Below, piece after piece: positions 22,519 to 32,165 of a DNA stretch of 64,000 nt; the first letter of the stretch is position 1; each line of letters begins with the position of its first letter. Position numbers and translations under genes: made by a program. Source of the DNA: Scilla litardierei (Eukaryota; Streptophyta; Magnoliopsida; Asparagales; Asparagaceae); assembly GCA_030789695.1 (NCBI GenBank), contig CM061141.1, forward strand, positions 195,683,689 to 195,747,688, given 5' to 3'. The notes under the pieces are model-generated. The model had not been told where the DNA came from. It made no database searches and saw only the letters and a program-made list of their open reading frames with translations.

Positions 22519-23667
22519 TGTTGCGGGGTAGAACTCGCGTACAATGAATTTATATTATGGGGAACTAAGGGCACGATTGTTATGCTAATGACAGGATCAT
22601 GGTAGGCTATTTAACAGGTGATTAGTGGGATGATGAGGCTAAACTTGCTGCGGAAGCTGACTACGGTGTCGAATCCGGTAGGATATTATGGAGGGGCCGA
22701 ACTGCTTAGGGTGAGGGCGAGCCCGACCGGGGATGACGAGCTAACCTGCACAAGGAGCAACTCGTCAGAAAGGCCGGGTTGGGGTCCAATCCTTAGCCTC
22801 TCCGATGCCTAAGTCAGTAATAGGACTTAAAGCGGGGGCTAGGCACGTAGGTAGGACTGAGGGTGAGCCGACCGTACGTGACGAGCTATGAGTGGAAGAA
22901 CAAAGATATGGACGACCTTTGCTCTTGTGTGTGAATGATAAGATTGAGAGTCAATTTGCCAACCTCTCCATCGTAATAAGTGAAGGGGTATTTATACCTG
23001 ACGGAAGGCGGTTAGGTGGTGCTGATCTGGCATGCTGACTCGACGTGCTGAGCTGGCCCAGCTGTCAGCGGAAGCTTCGGACGAGGATGTCAGGAACAGG
23101 AGTGTCAGCCACGCTTTTGTCAGACGGCGCAACGGCCAGGGGCGCTTTTGTCAGGGTGTCAGGGCCGAAAGCATTAAGTGTCAGGGGGCGCAGCGGCCAG
23201 GGGTGCTTTGTCAGATGGTTGGGCGGCGTTAGTGTCAGTAGCGTCCTTTGTACTAGGTTGTTTGTCGTGTCCGATGTGCCAAAGAGCCGTCGGTGCGCGT
23301 CCGAGGTGCGGCGCTACCGATGGGGTCGCCAGGTCGTCCCGGATGGAGGGCACGTTGTCCGGCCACGCGCCTTGCGCGTTGTTCCTGGCGAGATGGTGGG
23401 GGGGGCGAGTCGGGTGACGACCGAGACCCTGGAGGAGTGCGGCTTCGCCACCGCCCATAGCAGGGTGCGCCCTTCCTTCGGCCGTGTCGGGCTCCGGGGT
23501 AGCCTGGCGCTCCGTTGTGGGTGAGTTAAGTGCACGGTCTCTGAAGTCACTGGATTGGCGCCCTGGAGTTGGGCCCGCCTGCCTCCGGGATGGAAGAATG
23601 ACGTAGGTAGGATGTTTGGTGACCCGGGGATAGAAAGTCGGGCTATCACGATCTTTAGGTCGTGACA
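22519..23667 (-). repeat. 5' LTR of the Tat element
   Basis: The plus strand begins TGTTGCGGGG next to the primer site and ends CGTGACA. On the sense strand the LTR therefore begins TGTCACGACC and ends CCGCAACA. Its middle (23080-23230) contains small GC-rich near-repeats with GTCAG and CAGCGGCCAGGGG. The boundary at 23667 is inferred from the TG/CA rule only, because no second copy is present. Confidence 0.65.
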
Positions 23668-24089
23668 CAGGCGATCGTCAATTTTGCTCATCGCGCACAA
23701 GTGGGGATATTTTTGTCGTTTTCTAAAGGTTGTTCGCTGTGAGTAATTCTGAGTGGCAAACTTGTAAATAAACAGAATCTCGATTGTGCACAGGAGTAAA
23801 ACAGTATGTGCGCATAGCGATTTTTTAATGACCCGAACTCCCGCACCGCCGCACTAGTGGGGCGACAAGACGCCAAACCAGTGGTATGCAAGGCTGACCC
23901 ACCCCGCATACCATGTGAGTCGAGAGAATTAAGCGAGATAGCCATCGTTGCTGGATCCCTTGCCTCTCGGATGAAGAGGAACACACTTCACATTCAGCCA
24001 CTCCGAAAGGGATCAATATTTTGAAGGGAGTTGCTACACGCACGTACATAATTGCTCACGTTCGTTCTTTGTTCGAAAACTCTAATTTG
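23668..24089. other. Unassigned sequence between Tat LTR and SINE
   Basis: No gene, LTR copy or other mobile-element signature is visible. Short open frames here show no recognisable protein. Confidence 0.4.
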
Positions 24090-24275
24090 AATTCCCGTCA
24101 CCGCCGAGCGCTTTTGGCGCATTGGCACCCGGGTGAGAACCCGAGACCTCAGGTGTGAGGTCCCGGGTTCGAAACCCCTTACCCCTTTGTGTAATTATAC
24201 CCCTAATATGGCTAGTGTAGACTTGTAGTGGCCCGGTTGATCCTTTCCGATAAACAAAAAAAAAATTCCCGTCAC
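24090..24275 (+). mobile_element. tRNA-derived SINE with 12-bp target-site duplication
   Basis: AATTCCCGTCAC occurs at 24090-24101 and again at 24264-24275. The body between (24102-24263, 162 bp) has an A-box-like TGGCGCATTGGCA near its start, a perfect B-box GGTTCGAAACC about 60 bp downstream, and an A-rich tail just before the second duplication. This is the structure of a tRNA-derived SINE mobilised by LINE machinery. The clean duplication suggests a fairly young insertion. It lies just upstream of the promoter of the next gene. Confidence 0.88.
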
Positions 24276-24302
24276 TTGTGATGCGGAGTACGCCGAGTTT
24301 AT

Positions 24303-24325
24303 CCTTATTTAATCATATACACGTG
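24303..24325 (+). promoter_or_regulatory. Candidate TATA-like element and G-box of the host gene
   Basis: An AT-rich CTTATTTAATCATAT (24304-24318) lies about 30-40 bp before the CT-rich leader. A CACGTG G-box, a plant bZIP/bHLH binding core, is at 24320-24325. The placement fits a promoter but is not proof of one; the SINE ends only ~30 bp upstream. Confidence 0.4.
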
Positions 24326-24334
24326 TAGGTCTCG

Positions 24335-25211
24335 TGCCAAGTAACTACAGAAAACCCCAGCATTTTTTCATCTTCCCTCCCGTTCTCTTCCCCCAAAGCC
24401 CTAACTTTCAAAAATTTCACAAATTTCCATCGCCGCTCGCAGTCTCCCTCAGCGTTGCCTTCCTGCGTCGATTTTGCGGTGCGGCCTCGCCTAGCCTCGG
24501 CCCCCCTGCTCACCGCCGCCCCGACGACCGCGTCAGGTACATTCATTCTCTTCGCTCACACCTCCCGAGATTATTACTTCTAATTTATGATAAATTGATG
24601 TTCATTCATTTATTTGTTTTAAATTTGTGCAGAAAAGCAACATTCTACGAGGGATTATCTTCCGTATACTTGGAATTGGGTATACCTGAGGTAATTAATG
24701 TATAGACCTATGTTTTTTGAGTCAGTCTGAGCTTCTTTAGTTCATAAGGGTCTAAATGCCTGATTAAAAATAGAAGATGCTACTATATGATATTGTTAGT
24801 CATAACTTTTGGTGGATTAGGTTTACAGAGTCATTAAAAAAAATCGTTCATCCATAAGCTGAAATAAATAACACTGAAGTGGATTTTGGGGTTAACAAAA
24901 TCATCCAGACATGAGAACGAATCAAAAAGACTAGAAATATCTTACATGCATTGCTGAATGTTTCATGAATAATTATATATATTTGGATTTTGATAAATTC
25001 CGAAAAATATCAGTATATTTATTATTAAATGACATTTTAGACCAGAGTTTGGCTCTAGTAGAATTTTCTTCTTCAACGCTTAAATTGTTGCTTTTAAATA
25101 TAATATGGACATGGATTATTTTGATAGAGGATTTTTTTTCCATACAGGTCTATCTTCTTAAGCTAGCACAAGGCCAACCAAAAGAGTGCCAGTGGGGGGT
25201 CTTGCGTGTTT
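24335..25211 (+). other. Spliced 5' leader of the host gene: exons 24335-24536, 24633-24690 and 25148-25211
   Basis: The first exon is CT-rich, as in plant leaders, and ends CGTCAG|GTACAT. Intron 1 (24537-24632) ends in TTTGTGCAG. Exon 2 (58 nt) ends CCTGAG|GTAATT. Intron 2 (24691-25147) ends in a T-run and CCATACAG. No ATG occurs in the joined exons until 25212, so the first AUG of the spliced RNA would be that of the long open frame. In another frame the joined exons are open without interruption across both splice junctions to a stop at 25265-25267, but that frame has no ATG. The transcription start is a guess. Confidence 0.6.
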
Positions 25212-25997
25212 ATGCCCGATACCTCAACCCTAACAATGACAACAAAAGCACCCCCATCACTACATGACTCTCCAGTTGACTCCTCCGATTTATCCTCCTC
25301 CGAAAGTTTTTCCTCTTGCTCCTCCATTTCATCTTACTCCAGAGATCAACCTTCCACTAACACAAGAAAGTCCGATTCACAATATTTGGCAACAATGTCC
25401 GCAGGTTATTTCAATGATGGATTGGAATCTAATTCAGTAGCGTTCATGACTAATGAAATTGCACCTGACTCGTATTCTGAAGCTGAACAGTCGAATTCTG
25501 GATTTGACAAGTCAGATTCTGCGTCAAAATCGTTAAGATTTAACGTCGATGAATATGTGAGTGACACATATTCTATGGAGTCTGAATCGTCGAAGCCTGA
25601 TTCTGATAGGTTTGAAGCTACCACACTCGAAAGCAAACTGAAGAAAGAAGAATCCGAGACAATGGAGACAATACATACAACCGGGGACAACGAGAATGAA
25701 AGAGATATGGTCGATGCAGTTCCAACCGATAAGGGAAGTCCTCGGTTCCAGAAAAACAATGAGAGGAGAGCGAAGCTGGAGGACTTAAAGGAAAAGTTTC
25801 CATTACTTACAGATACCGTGATTAAGATGGAAAATGGTATAGCAATGGAGTACTTTGAAAAGATTAGTACCGTGAAGTTGGTGGCATTGGAGAAGAAATT
25901 AAAGAAACAAAAGATGGCAGAGAAGAGTCATGATTTGCGTGTGAAAAAATTCAACCAAGATTACTGCAAGTGGATCACCAGCTCCATATATAATTAA
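25212..25997 (+). CDS. Unknown serine-rich, acidic protein with C-terminal coiled coil
   Basis: Starting at the ATG 25212, the predicted protein has 261 residues. Residues ~15-45 are a serine tract. Residues ~45-130 are acidic and rich in Ser/Asp/Glu, with repeated YS/SD words. Residues ~170-250 are rich in Lys/Glu/Leu and look helical or coiled-coil (RRAKLEDLKEKF, LVALEKKLKKQKMAEKSH). No enzyme motif, signal peptide or membrane segment is seen, and I recognise no family. It is the only long frame in the window that is neither in nor beside a transposon domain, and its position after a spliced ATG-free leader supports it as a host gene. The last ~50 residues look the most constrained. It could also be a degenerate gene copy. 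Confidence 0.6.
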   Translation: MPDTSTLTMTTKAPPSLHDSPVDSSDLSSSESFSSCSSISSYSRDQPSTNTRKSDSQYLATMSAGYFNDGLESNSVAFMTNEIAPDSYSEAEQSNSGFDKSDSASKSLRFNVDEYVSDTYSMESESSKPDSDRFEATTLESKLKKEESETMETIHTTGDNENERDMVDAVPTDKGSPRFQKNNERRAKLEDLKEKFPLLTDTVIKMENGIAMEYFEKISTVKLVALEKKLKKQKMAEKSHDLRVKKFNQDYCKWITSSIYN

Positions 25998-27553
25998 ATT
26001 TAATCCAGTTTTGTATACAATTCGTCACTGATTGTTGTGTAAGAGACTAAGAGGGAATGCTCAGGTTATTATACTAGAGCAAGTCCCGTAGTTTCCACCG
26101 ATGCTTTTTCTCTCTTTTGTTTTTATTTTGTTTTTGAGAGTAGGCTGTTTCCTGGTGCAAGCAAGATGTGGAACACCAAGTTCATGCATGCCCAGTGCAA
26201 GGTGCTTTACCAACGTGGTATCATGTTGATAGCTGCCTGTACTCTTAGAAGGCTTGTAGTTCAAACAATCATCTGTTAAGAAGGGAAGCACTGGTTGCCA
26301 GATATTTTGTCTAGCTTGTCTAGCCGTCTCTTCTCTTGTTTAGATATTAATTTTGAGCTATTATTTCCAATGCTTCAAGTTGCACAACAATGTTTTGAAA
26401 TTAAGCTTTCCTATTATTCTTCCCTTTTCTGATGTTTTCCCCACAGTGATCCATGTTTACTGATCTATAAGTATACCAATTTGATTAGATTAGGTGAAAC
26501 ACAAAAACAAGATGTCTTTTTATGATGTGATTTGCTGTTAGGAATATGTACAATGGTCATCGATCTACCATTAAATAGTAATTATTTGGAAAAACATTGC
26601 AAGATTCTAACTGCTTTGTTGCTGATCAAAGACATCCTACTGGGCCACACACGAACCAGGAAGTCTAGTTTATTAATTAGGCTGCAATATGATTCTCTTG
26701 TTGAGTTACAAATAATATTTTCTCCAAGGAGATGTGTTAAGAAGTTCTCATCTATTTAGATAGAAGTTGGTAGAAAATTATCCAGCTGGACAGATTATCA
26801 TCTAATGCTACCACATTTTGGGGAATATCTTGGTAACATCAATTGTAAATTGATTAAATCGAAATGGTCAATATTTTCTGTGATCCTGGTTTTAGCGCCT
26901 TGAATCGTTATGGTACATGTCACCATCATCGTCAGCAGGTTATATGCTGACTCTCCAAAGCTGGTTTAGTACTTCTCGTTTCCTTTTTAAAACACAAATT
27001 ACAGCATATGCTTTCCAATAAGAAAATCAGGGTCAGGAATGCATCCCACTTTTCTTATGCTCATTCCTCTTCTGATATTGATAGGAAGATGCTTAACCAT
27101 GGCTTTGTTTCGGAGTCCAGTTACTTTCAGCTAGAAAGCAAGCAAAAGCAGTGGCCAAGGTTGTTCAATTAGCTCATCATCACGATGCCACTTCTGGTGA
27201 GGCCCGATTTGTGTGACCAATTAATGATGCAGGCTCAATTTCTTCCAGGTGAGCACTCCTGGTTTTTTTAATTTCCAGCAGATTCAGGCAAATTAAATTG
27301 TCGTATGAGAATGTTCTGTATCTTTTATCGGTCTGATAAAACAAAATTTGAAGCCAAATCTGATACAACCTTTATCGATACTGTCCTGCATTCACTTGAT
27401 CGAACCATTTAAGCCCATAGCAGGGCACACTAACTCCTTCTGGTTACATCATGTGTATACTCACGGAAAAAATGGCGAGACAGTATGTCAATCCACCACA
27501 TCATACTGAAAACAAAAATACCAATTCTAGTATTAGTTTATTTCAGCTCTATT
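25998..27553 (+). other. Downstream region of the host gene, no coding signal seen
   Basis: AT-rich sequence of about 1.5 kb with T-rich stretches. Several splice-like words occur (for example CTTCCAGGTGAGC near 27243-27255), so 3' leader introns or further exons are possible, but no frame supports them. Polyadenylation signals are not distinctive. Confidence 0.35.
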
Positions 27554-27959
27554 GTTTATATCAGTGTAGTTAAGGCGCACCAAGGCGCGCGCCTGAGGCG
27601 CACCAAGGCGCAAGGCGCACCTATTGCGCCTCGCCTAAGGCCAGGCTACATGCCAGTTTGCAGGCGAGCCAAGGCGAGTCAAGGCGCACGCCTTGGACCC
27701 AAGGCGAGGCGACCCAAGGCGCGCGCCTTTTCATTTTTTTGTCTTTTTTCCATATTCTAATTTTTTTGGGCCCACAAACCAAAAGCCCACAAATTGTGGG
27801 CCCATTTCTCCTCTAATTTGTTGCATAAGCCCACACCCTTCAACATTCCAACCCTAGACCACCAACCAACTGCCCAAAATTCCCAAAGCCGCCCAAAATT
27901 CTGCCCAAAATAAATCCCAATCGAAGAGCCACGGTAGCTGCCCAACATTCCCAATCGAA

Positions 27960-28050
27960 GATCCGGATCCCGAACAGAAGCCGCCCTAGCTCTCTATCTC
28001 TCCGTCTCTCTCGCTCTCGCTCTCTCTCCGTCTCTCTCGCGCGGGTGCAG
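27960..28050 (+). other. Possible leader exon inside the hAT element
   Basis: A CT-rich microsatellite-like stretch (TCTCTCGCTCTC words) ends in GGGTGCAG followed by the strong splice donor GTAAGT at 28051. This looks like an untranslated first exon, either of the ancestral transposase gene or of a captured host gene. A degenerate run of TTCTGTTTTTTTCG-like units follows at 28060-28195. Confidence 0.4.
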
Positions 28051-28854
28051 GTAAGTCCTCTTCGTTCTTTTTTTTCGTTCAGTTCTTTTTATTGCGTTCA
28101 ATTCGTCTTCTGTTTTTTTATTCATTCTGTTTTTTTCGTTTTTTTTACGTTCTGTTTTTTTTTCGTTTTTTTGGTCTGTTTTTTTTCGTTCTGTTGAATT
28201 TTGATGAACGTATGCCGCTTGTCTAAGGATCTTGCTGGAAATAACCCGGATTTATGAAATCATGATCGTATATTAGGGGGAAAACTAGCATCAATAATTT
28301 TAGCTTTGCACTGGATTAGGACTTGGATTCATATACAGATTCCTGGCAGACCTCCAATTTTTTTCGTATAATTTCTGTATCGACGATTGTGAGATGGAGA
28401 ACCTGAGGCTATTGTAACCCAAGAATAACATCTGTATAAAAACCTTAAGCTATATTATTATAGTTATTCTTCCACTAATGATCAGCGGGCAATTTCTTGA
28501 CCTGTTACATACAGAGTGAGATTATACACATGAAATAATTGTTCTGTTCGATCATCTCTTTCCCTAGTTGTATGAAGTGTATATGAACTTCTAACTATAT
28601 GAGAAATCTTGAGAGCCCCACTTTCTGTCCGGTTCTCTTGACGTCCTCTTGCACTTGATTTCTGAACTCCCCGAAGGTGAATTTCTTGTAGGGCGAAGGC
28701 TCCCTGCAACTGCCTATCGTCGAGTCGTACGACGGGGAGAGGAAAACCCTGCACCACGGAGATAATAATTAGTACCACTAGAATAACAGTAGCATGGAAA
28801 TCACTTGTTGGAGCACTAGGGAGAGCCTCCACATCATCCTTTCATCTTAGAAAT

Positions 28855-28966
28855 GAGAGCTCTGGAGAGGAAGAAGCAGCACTGGCAGACAATGATGCAG
28901 ACACAATTGATGATGATGATGAGACATATGAGGATGAGACCAACTTTCATGATGCATATGATTGAT
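28855..28966 (+). pseudogene. Possible transposase C-terminal remnant (acidic tail) in the hAT element
   Basis: A short frame reads SSGEEEAALADNDADTIDD, then a run of Asp/Glu/Tyr, ending FHDAYD and TGA at 28964-28966. Acidic tails of this kind end many plant hAT transposases, and a similar acidic tail occurs in the second hAT element near 51677. With no catalytic part left, the assignment is an inference. Confidence 0.4.
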
Positions 28967-29321
28967 CTTTCTTTATTGCTAGATGGATCGTGGTCGATGG
29001 ACAGATTAGTATATTATTGTTTTTCTATTTTGGATATCGGTTATGGATATCGTATTATGGATTATTGATTTTTGACTTGGTCAACCCATTATGATATATG
29101 ATATGTGATGTTATATTTTGATGTTTTAATCATGATTAATTCTAGCTCCTATGCAAATTTATTTCTGAAATATCATACCTCTTCAGGGTTATATATCCAA
29201 TTTTTATACACTGTGCGCCTTTTCAAAAAAGCCCGCGCCTTAAGTGCGCCTTGCGCCTCAGGCTCCAAAGGACCTGTGCGCCTTGCCTTGCGCCTTGCGC
29301 CTTGACTACACTGGTTTATAT

Positions 29322-31056
29322 CTAAACATATGGTAGCGTTGGTCAGCTGTGGCCGTAGCATCTGATTCTATTCTCTTTTGGTGCACGTATCTTATCTGGT
29401 TTAACGGACTTACAGAGTTGCACTCTGTCCAGTTAATGCTATTTCAGTGCTGCAGCACAAATGAAGGAAAACTCTTGATGATTTCTATTTAGAAACTGTT
29501 TTATCACAATGCCTATCATTTTCTGTTGTAGCTGGGACATGAGCGATCCTGTTTGCTGGCTGAATGGCTCTGTTGTGCTCTTAATTTCTATAGTCCTGAG
29601 AAAAACATATAGGGGGTGATAGCGCCCAATCAGAGGTCTTATTCTTTCGGATGGTTGAAGAAAGAATGGAATCCACTACAAGCCGCATGTATGGAATATG
29701 ATTACTCGAATGTATGGAATATGGAGCCATCATCTTTATGCAAAGGTAAGGCATCGTTGCCTAATGGCTTACACCGTAGCTAGGTTTGATGCATATATCT
29801 TGTAGCACGTCACTTGTATACACCGCAGGGGCTCGCAACTGTATAAGTTTCGGTCTCAAAGCAGTCCAATATTGCTGATCCAAATACGGTTTTCAGTTCT
29901 CAGGTATGTATATCAACCGAGCTCAACTCTCAGAACTTTTGGTTAGTGAAGATCAAGGTTATAAGGCCGACACATGCATGCTGTTTTCTGAACGAGTAAA
30001 GCCATCAAATGCTTGATTTGAGCTTAATGCAATGTTCATGGTCATTTAATCCTTGGATTTGCTACATAACAATTTGGCTGATGCGAGTTACTGTCTCTTC
30101 ATACGGCTTATTCGAGTTTTCTGTTCGATGTTAAATGCCTTTGCTGACAACAAATTGAGAACACATTACATATCATTTGGCGTCTTGGCTATTGGTAAAT
30201 TACGTTTACATGTTTCAAAATGCTTTTTTCCTTTTCTATTTCATTGCTGATGCTTTACTGAGAGTCAAGTTTCCACCCCTGATGTTTTTTATTGCTTGCA
30301 TCTGATTTCAACCATAGATTTTTTTTCATGGGTTGAACGTTTCTTCCTCTTCTTTTGTTTGGTTGCTTGAGAAAGAGGAGGGCTTTAAAAAAATGGCTAA
30401 TAAAAATGAACTGCTGACAATCATTTTTTTAAAATGGTCGCAGTATGAAACAAACCCAATAATAATAATATAATAATAAAATAATTATAAATGGCACTTT
30501 TCCTAGCTGCTTTTTCCTCTTTACGTTTTCTTTCTTCGTTATTTTTGTTCTTTGTTTTTGGTCCAACGTGGTTAGAAATAATTGTTTTTGAATTAGTACA
30601 ACAACAACGGCTAACAGCACTCAAAACACTCATCAATTGACCCATATGGCACATGACGCGGATGAAAAGGATTAATTTTGAGGAGTTATGGATTTAGTAT
30701 GTTTTTTATTTGTTAAGACACTAGGTTAGTTGACCTACTGTCACGTGGCATGACGAAAAGAATTAATTATCAGGGGATATAGATTTAGTAAGTTTTATCA
30801 ATTTGTGAATCAATCCCAACTCTGGCTTACTAAAATCATTACTCACAACAATTTGGCTTTAACAAAACCCATTCATATGTTTTTACAAAGCTCTTATTAG
30901 CAGCTAAACATGCTAGGCTAACCGAGCTTATCTCGAATGGTAACGCCATATATGCTCATTGTGAAAGGTGATCTGTTTGAGTCTCCTCGTACAAAGCATT
31001 CAAGATGATATTTTGAACTAAAAACACATTGGCTTACTCCTCACGGCAGCCCAACC
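29322..31056. other. AT-rich host sequence without recognised genes
   Basis: No long frames or repeat families are recognised. The segment AAAG|GTAAGG near 29746 is a good splice-donor match and could mark a lost or non-coding exon. Otherwise I see nothing in this stretch. Confidence 0.35.
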
Positions 31057-31100
31057 CCCCCCCCCCCCAAAAAAAAAAACAAAAAACAAAAAAAAACTCA
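31055..31100. repeat. Homopolymer cluster: C run followed by A runs
   Basis: About fourteen C bases are followed directly by A-rich runs. It is low-complexity sequence whose exact length is uncertain. Confidence 0.8.
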
Positions 31101-31241
31101 CAGAAATCCCTTGACCCCCCACCGGATTTCACGCAGAACCATTAATAGCTTCCACTCCCTCCCTCCAGAAACCTTGGCTGCCCTCCCCCTCCCTCACCGC
31201 CCAACACTCCCCCCTCAAAAATCTTGGCTGCTCCCATGTAT

Positions 31242-31470
31242 GTTTTTCTCCTCCGGTGAGACATTTTCCCTCTTCTTCTGTTTAATTCCGCCTCAAAGAT
31301 TCTTTTGAATTTTGGCTTGATATTGGTTGTAGGTTCTTGAAAATTTGATTGGAGGTTTTTGGTATAATATTCTTGGTTGGATCTATCTGTTTGCCCTAAT
31401 CTTTTGACCCGACACAAACATGTATTTGGTATCATAGTCTTGGCTTGATTGTATTTTTATTGAATATTGA
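31242..31470 (+). repeat. Copy A of an ancient ~0.2-kb host repeat
   Basis: This segment shares TATAATATTCTTGGTTGGAT, a CTATCTGTTTGCCCTAATC block, CTTGACCCGACACAAA and TCTTGGCTTGATTGTATTTT with three other copies at 36997-37131, 43026-43242 and 43243-43425. It follows a CT-rich, possibly leader-like exon (31140-31247) that ends at a GTGAG splice-donor-like word, so the repeats may once have lain in one intron. Confidence 0.75.
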
Positions 31471-31786
31471 AATTTTTTGGTAACTGATTATCGGGTTTTG
31501 CAAGAATTCGTATCATGATTGACAGATGCATCCTTGATTTGGTTATTGGTGTTTGTACGGTTATATACAGTGAAAAGTGAAAAGGTGAATGTCATAAATT
31601 AGATGTTTTAAGAACGCAATATTACTTGTTTCAGCATAGGAAGACTGCATATCAAGGAATTGCAAATGCTATGGACAAAGAATAATTGAAGTATGTTTAT
31701 GAATACATTGCCATAACATTTATATGGTAAGGAATGATTATGAGCAACCAATACTGGATTTGGACTTTGTCGGATTTGTATGAAAT
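31471..31786. other. AT-rich host sequence before the gag-only gypsy
   Basis: No gene or repeat is recognised. It continues at 34554 once the 31792-34548 insertion is removed. Confidence 0.4.
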
Positions 31787-31791
31787 GAATT

Positions 31792-32107
31792 TGTTAGGAA
31801 CTAACAAAAGGCACGATTTTTATTGCAAAAATAGTAACTAGAACACGATAATTGAATACCAAAGATGGGTATTCTTCTCCCAAGACGCCAAAGAGGACGT
31901 CCGCACTCGTTTAATCTAGATCTAACCTAAAGACGCTCAAGAGAAAATATCATTCATCAAGCATGTCTAAACAAATGACGGCTAGCCCTTATAAATAAAA
32001 GAAAATAGGGTTCCTAGGCTAATGGGGCGCGCTCATGGGCTAGGGAGGCCGGCGGCTATGGGCTTGGGCCAATGGGTGCGGCTGGTGTAGACCCGAAGGG
32101 TCTATCA
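31792..32107 (-). repeat. 3' LTR of the gag-only gypsy
   Basis: It starts TGTTAGGA and ends GGTCTATCA on the plus strand; it is paired with 34233-34548. Confidence 0.9.
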
Positions 32108-32120
32108 ATACTCCCCCCAA
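32108..32120 (-). other. Polypurine tract of the gag-only gypsy
   Basis: The sense strand reads TTTGGGGGGAGTA immediately before the 3' LTR. Confidence 0.75.
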
Positions 32121-32124
32121 AGAG

Positions 32125-32144
32125 CCACCTTGTCCTCAAGGTGG
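32125..32144. repeat. Conserved hairpin CCACCTTG-TCCT-CAAGGTGG next to the polypurine tract
   Basis: A perfect 8-bp inverted repeat around a 4-nt loop. The same word stands at 35150-35167 and 59019-59038 beside the polypurine tracts of two other elements. In the last it lies in the pol reading frame (HLEDKV), but here it lies beyond the gag stop and is non-coding. Confidence 0.8.
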
Positions 32145-32165
32145 TGTATATAAGTACCGACGGTG

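Larger units (their letters stand above)
16399..23667 (-). mobile_element. Tat/Retand-type Ty3/gypsy retrotransposon lacking its 3' LTR
   Basis: Going leftwards from the 5' LTR (22519-23667) come a primer site, gag, protease, RT, RNase H, a second RNase H and integrase, all on the minus strand. The double RNase H and the GGCGCC-type primer site are typical of the Tat lineage. No 3' LTR is found; the 80-bp array occupies the place of the 3' untranslated region, a location where tandem repeats are known in Tat elements. Stops and frameshifts make it non-autonomous now. Confidence 0.85.
27554..29321 (+). mobile_element. hAT-type element with perfect 8-bp target-site duplication
   Basis: GTTTATAT is found at 27554-27561 and at 29314-29321. 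Between them, 27562-29313 (1752 bp) begins CAGTGTAGTTAAGGCGC and ends with the near-perfect inverted copy GCGCCTTGACTACACTG. Both ends carry dense subterminal AAGGCG / CGCCTT repeats over 100-170 bp, the likely transposase-binding sites. Eight-bp duplication plus CA..TG ends define a hAT element. The interior lacks a full transposase (see separate entries), so it is a deletion derivative or a gene-capturing element that needs a transposase in trans. Confidence 0.92.

Noticed and set aside
24102..24263. Genuine tRNA gene
   Set aside because: The B-box is good, but the sequence cannot fold into a full cloverleaf by eye, has an A-rich tail and is flanked by a 12-bp target duplication, so a SINE fits better.
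28482..28832. 116-codon minus-strand frame in the hAT interior
   Set aside because: No recognisable protein and no splice or start support; kept only as a hint of captured sequence.
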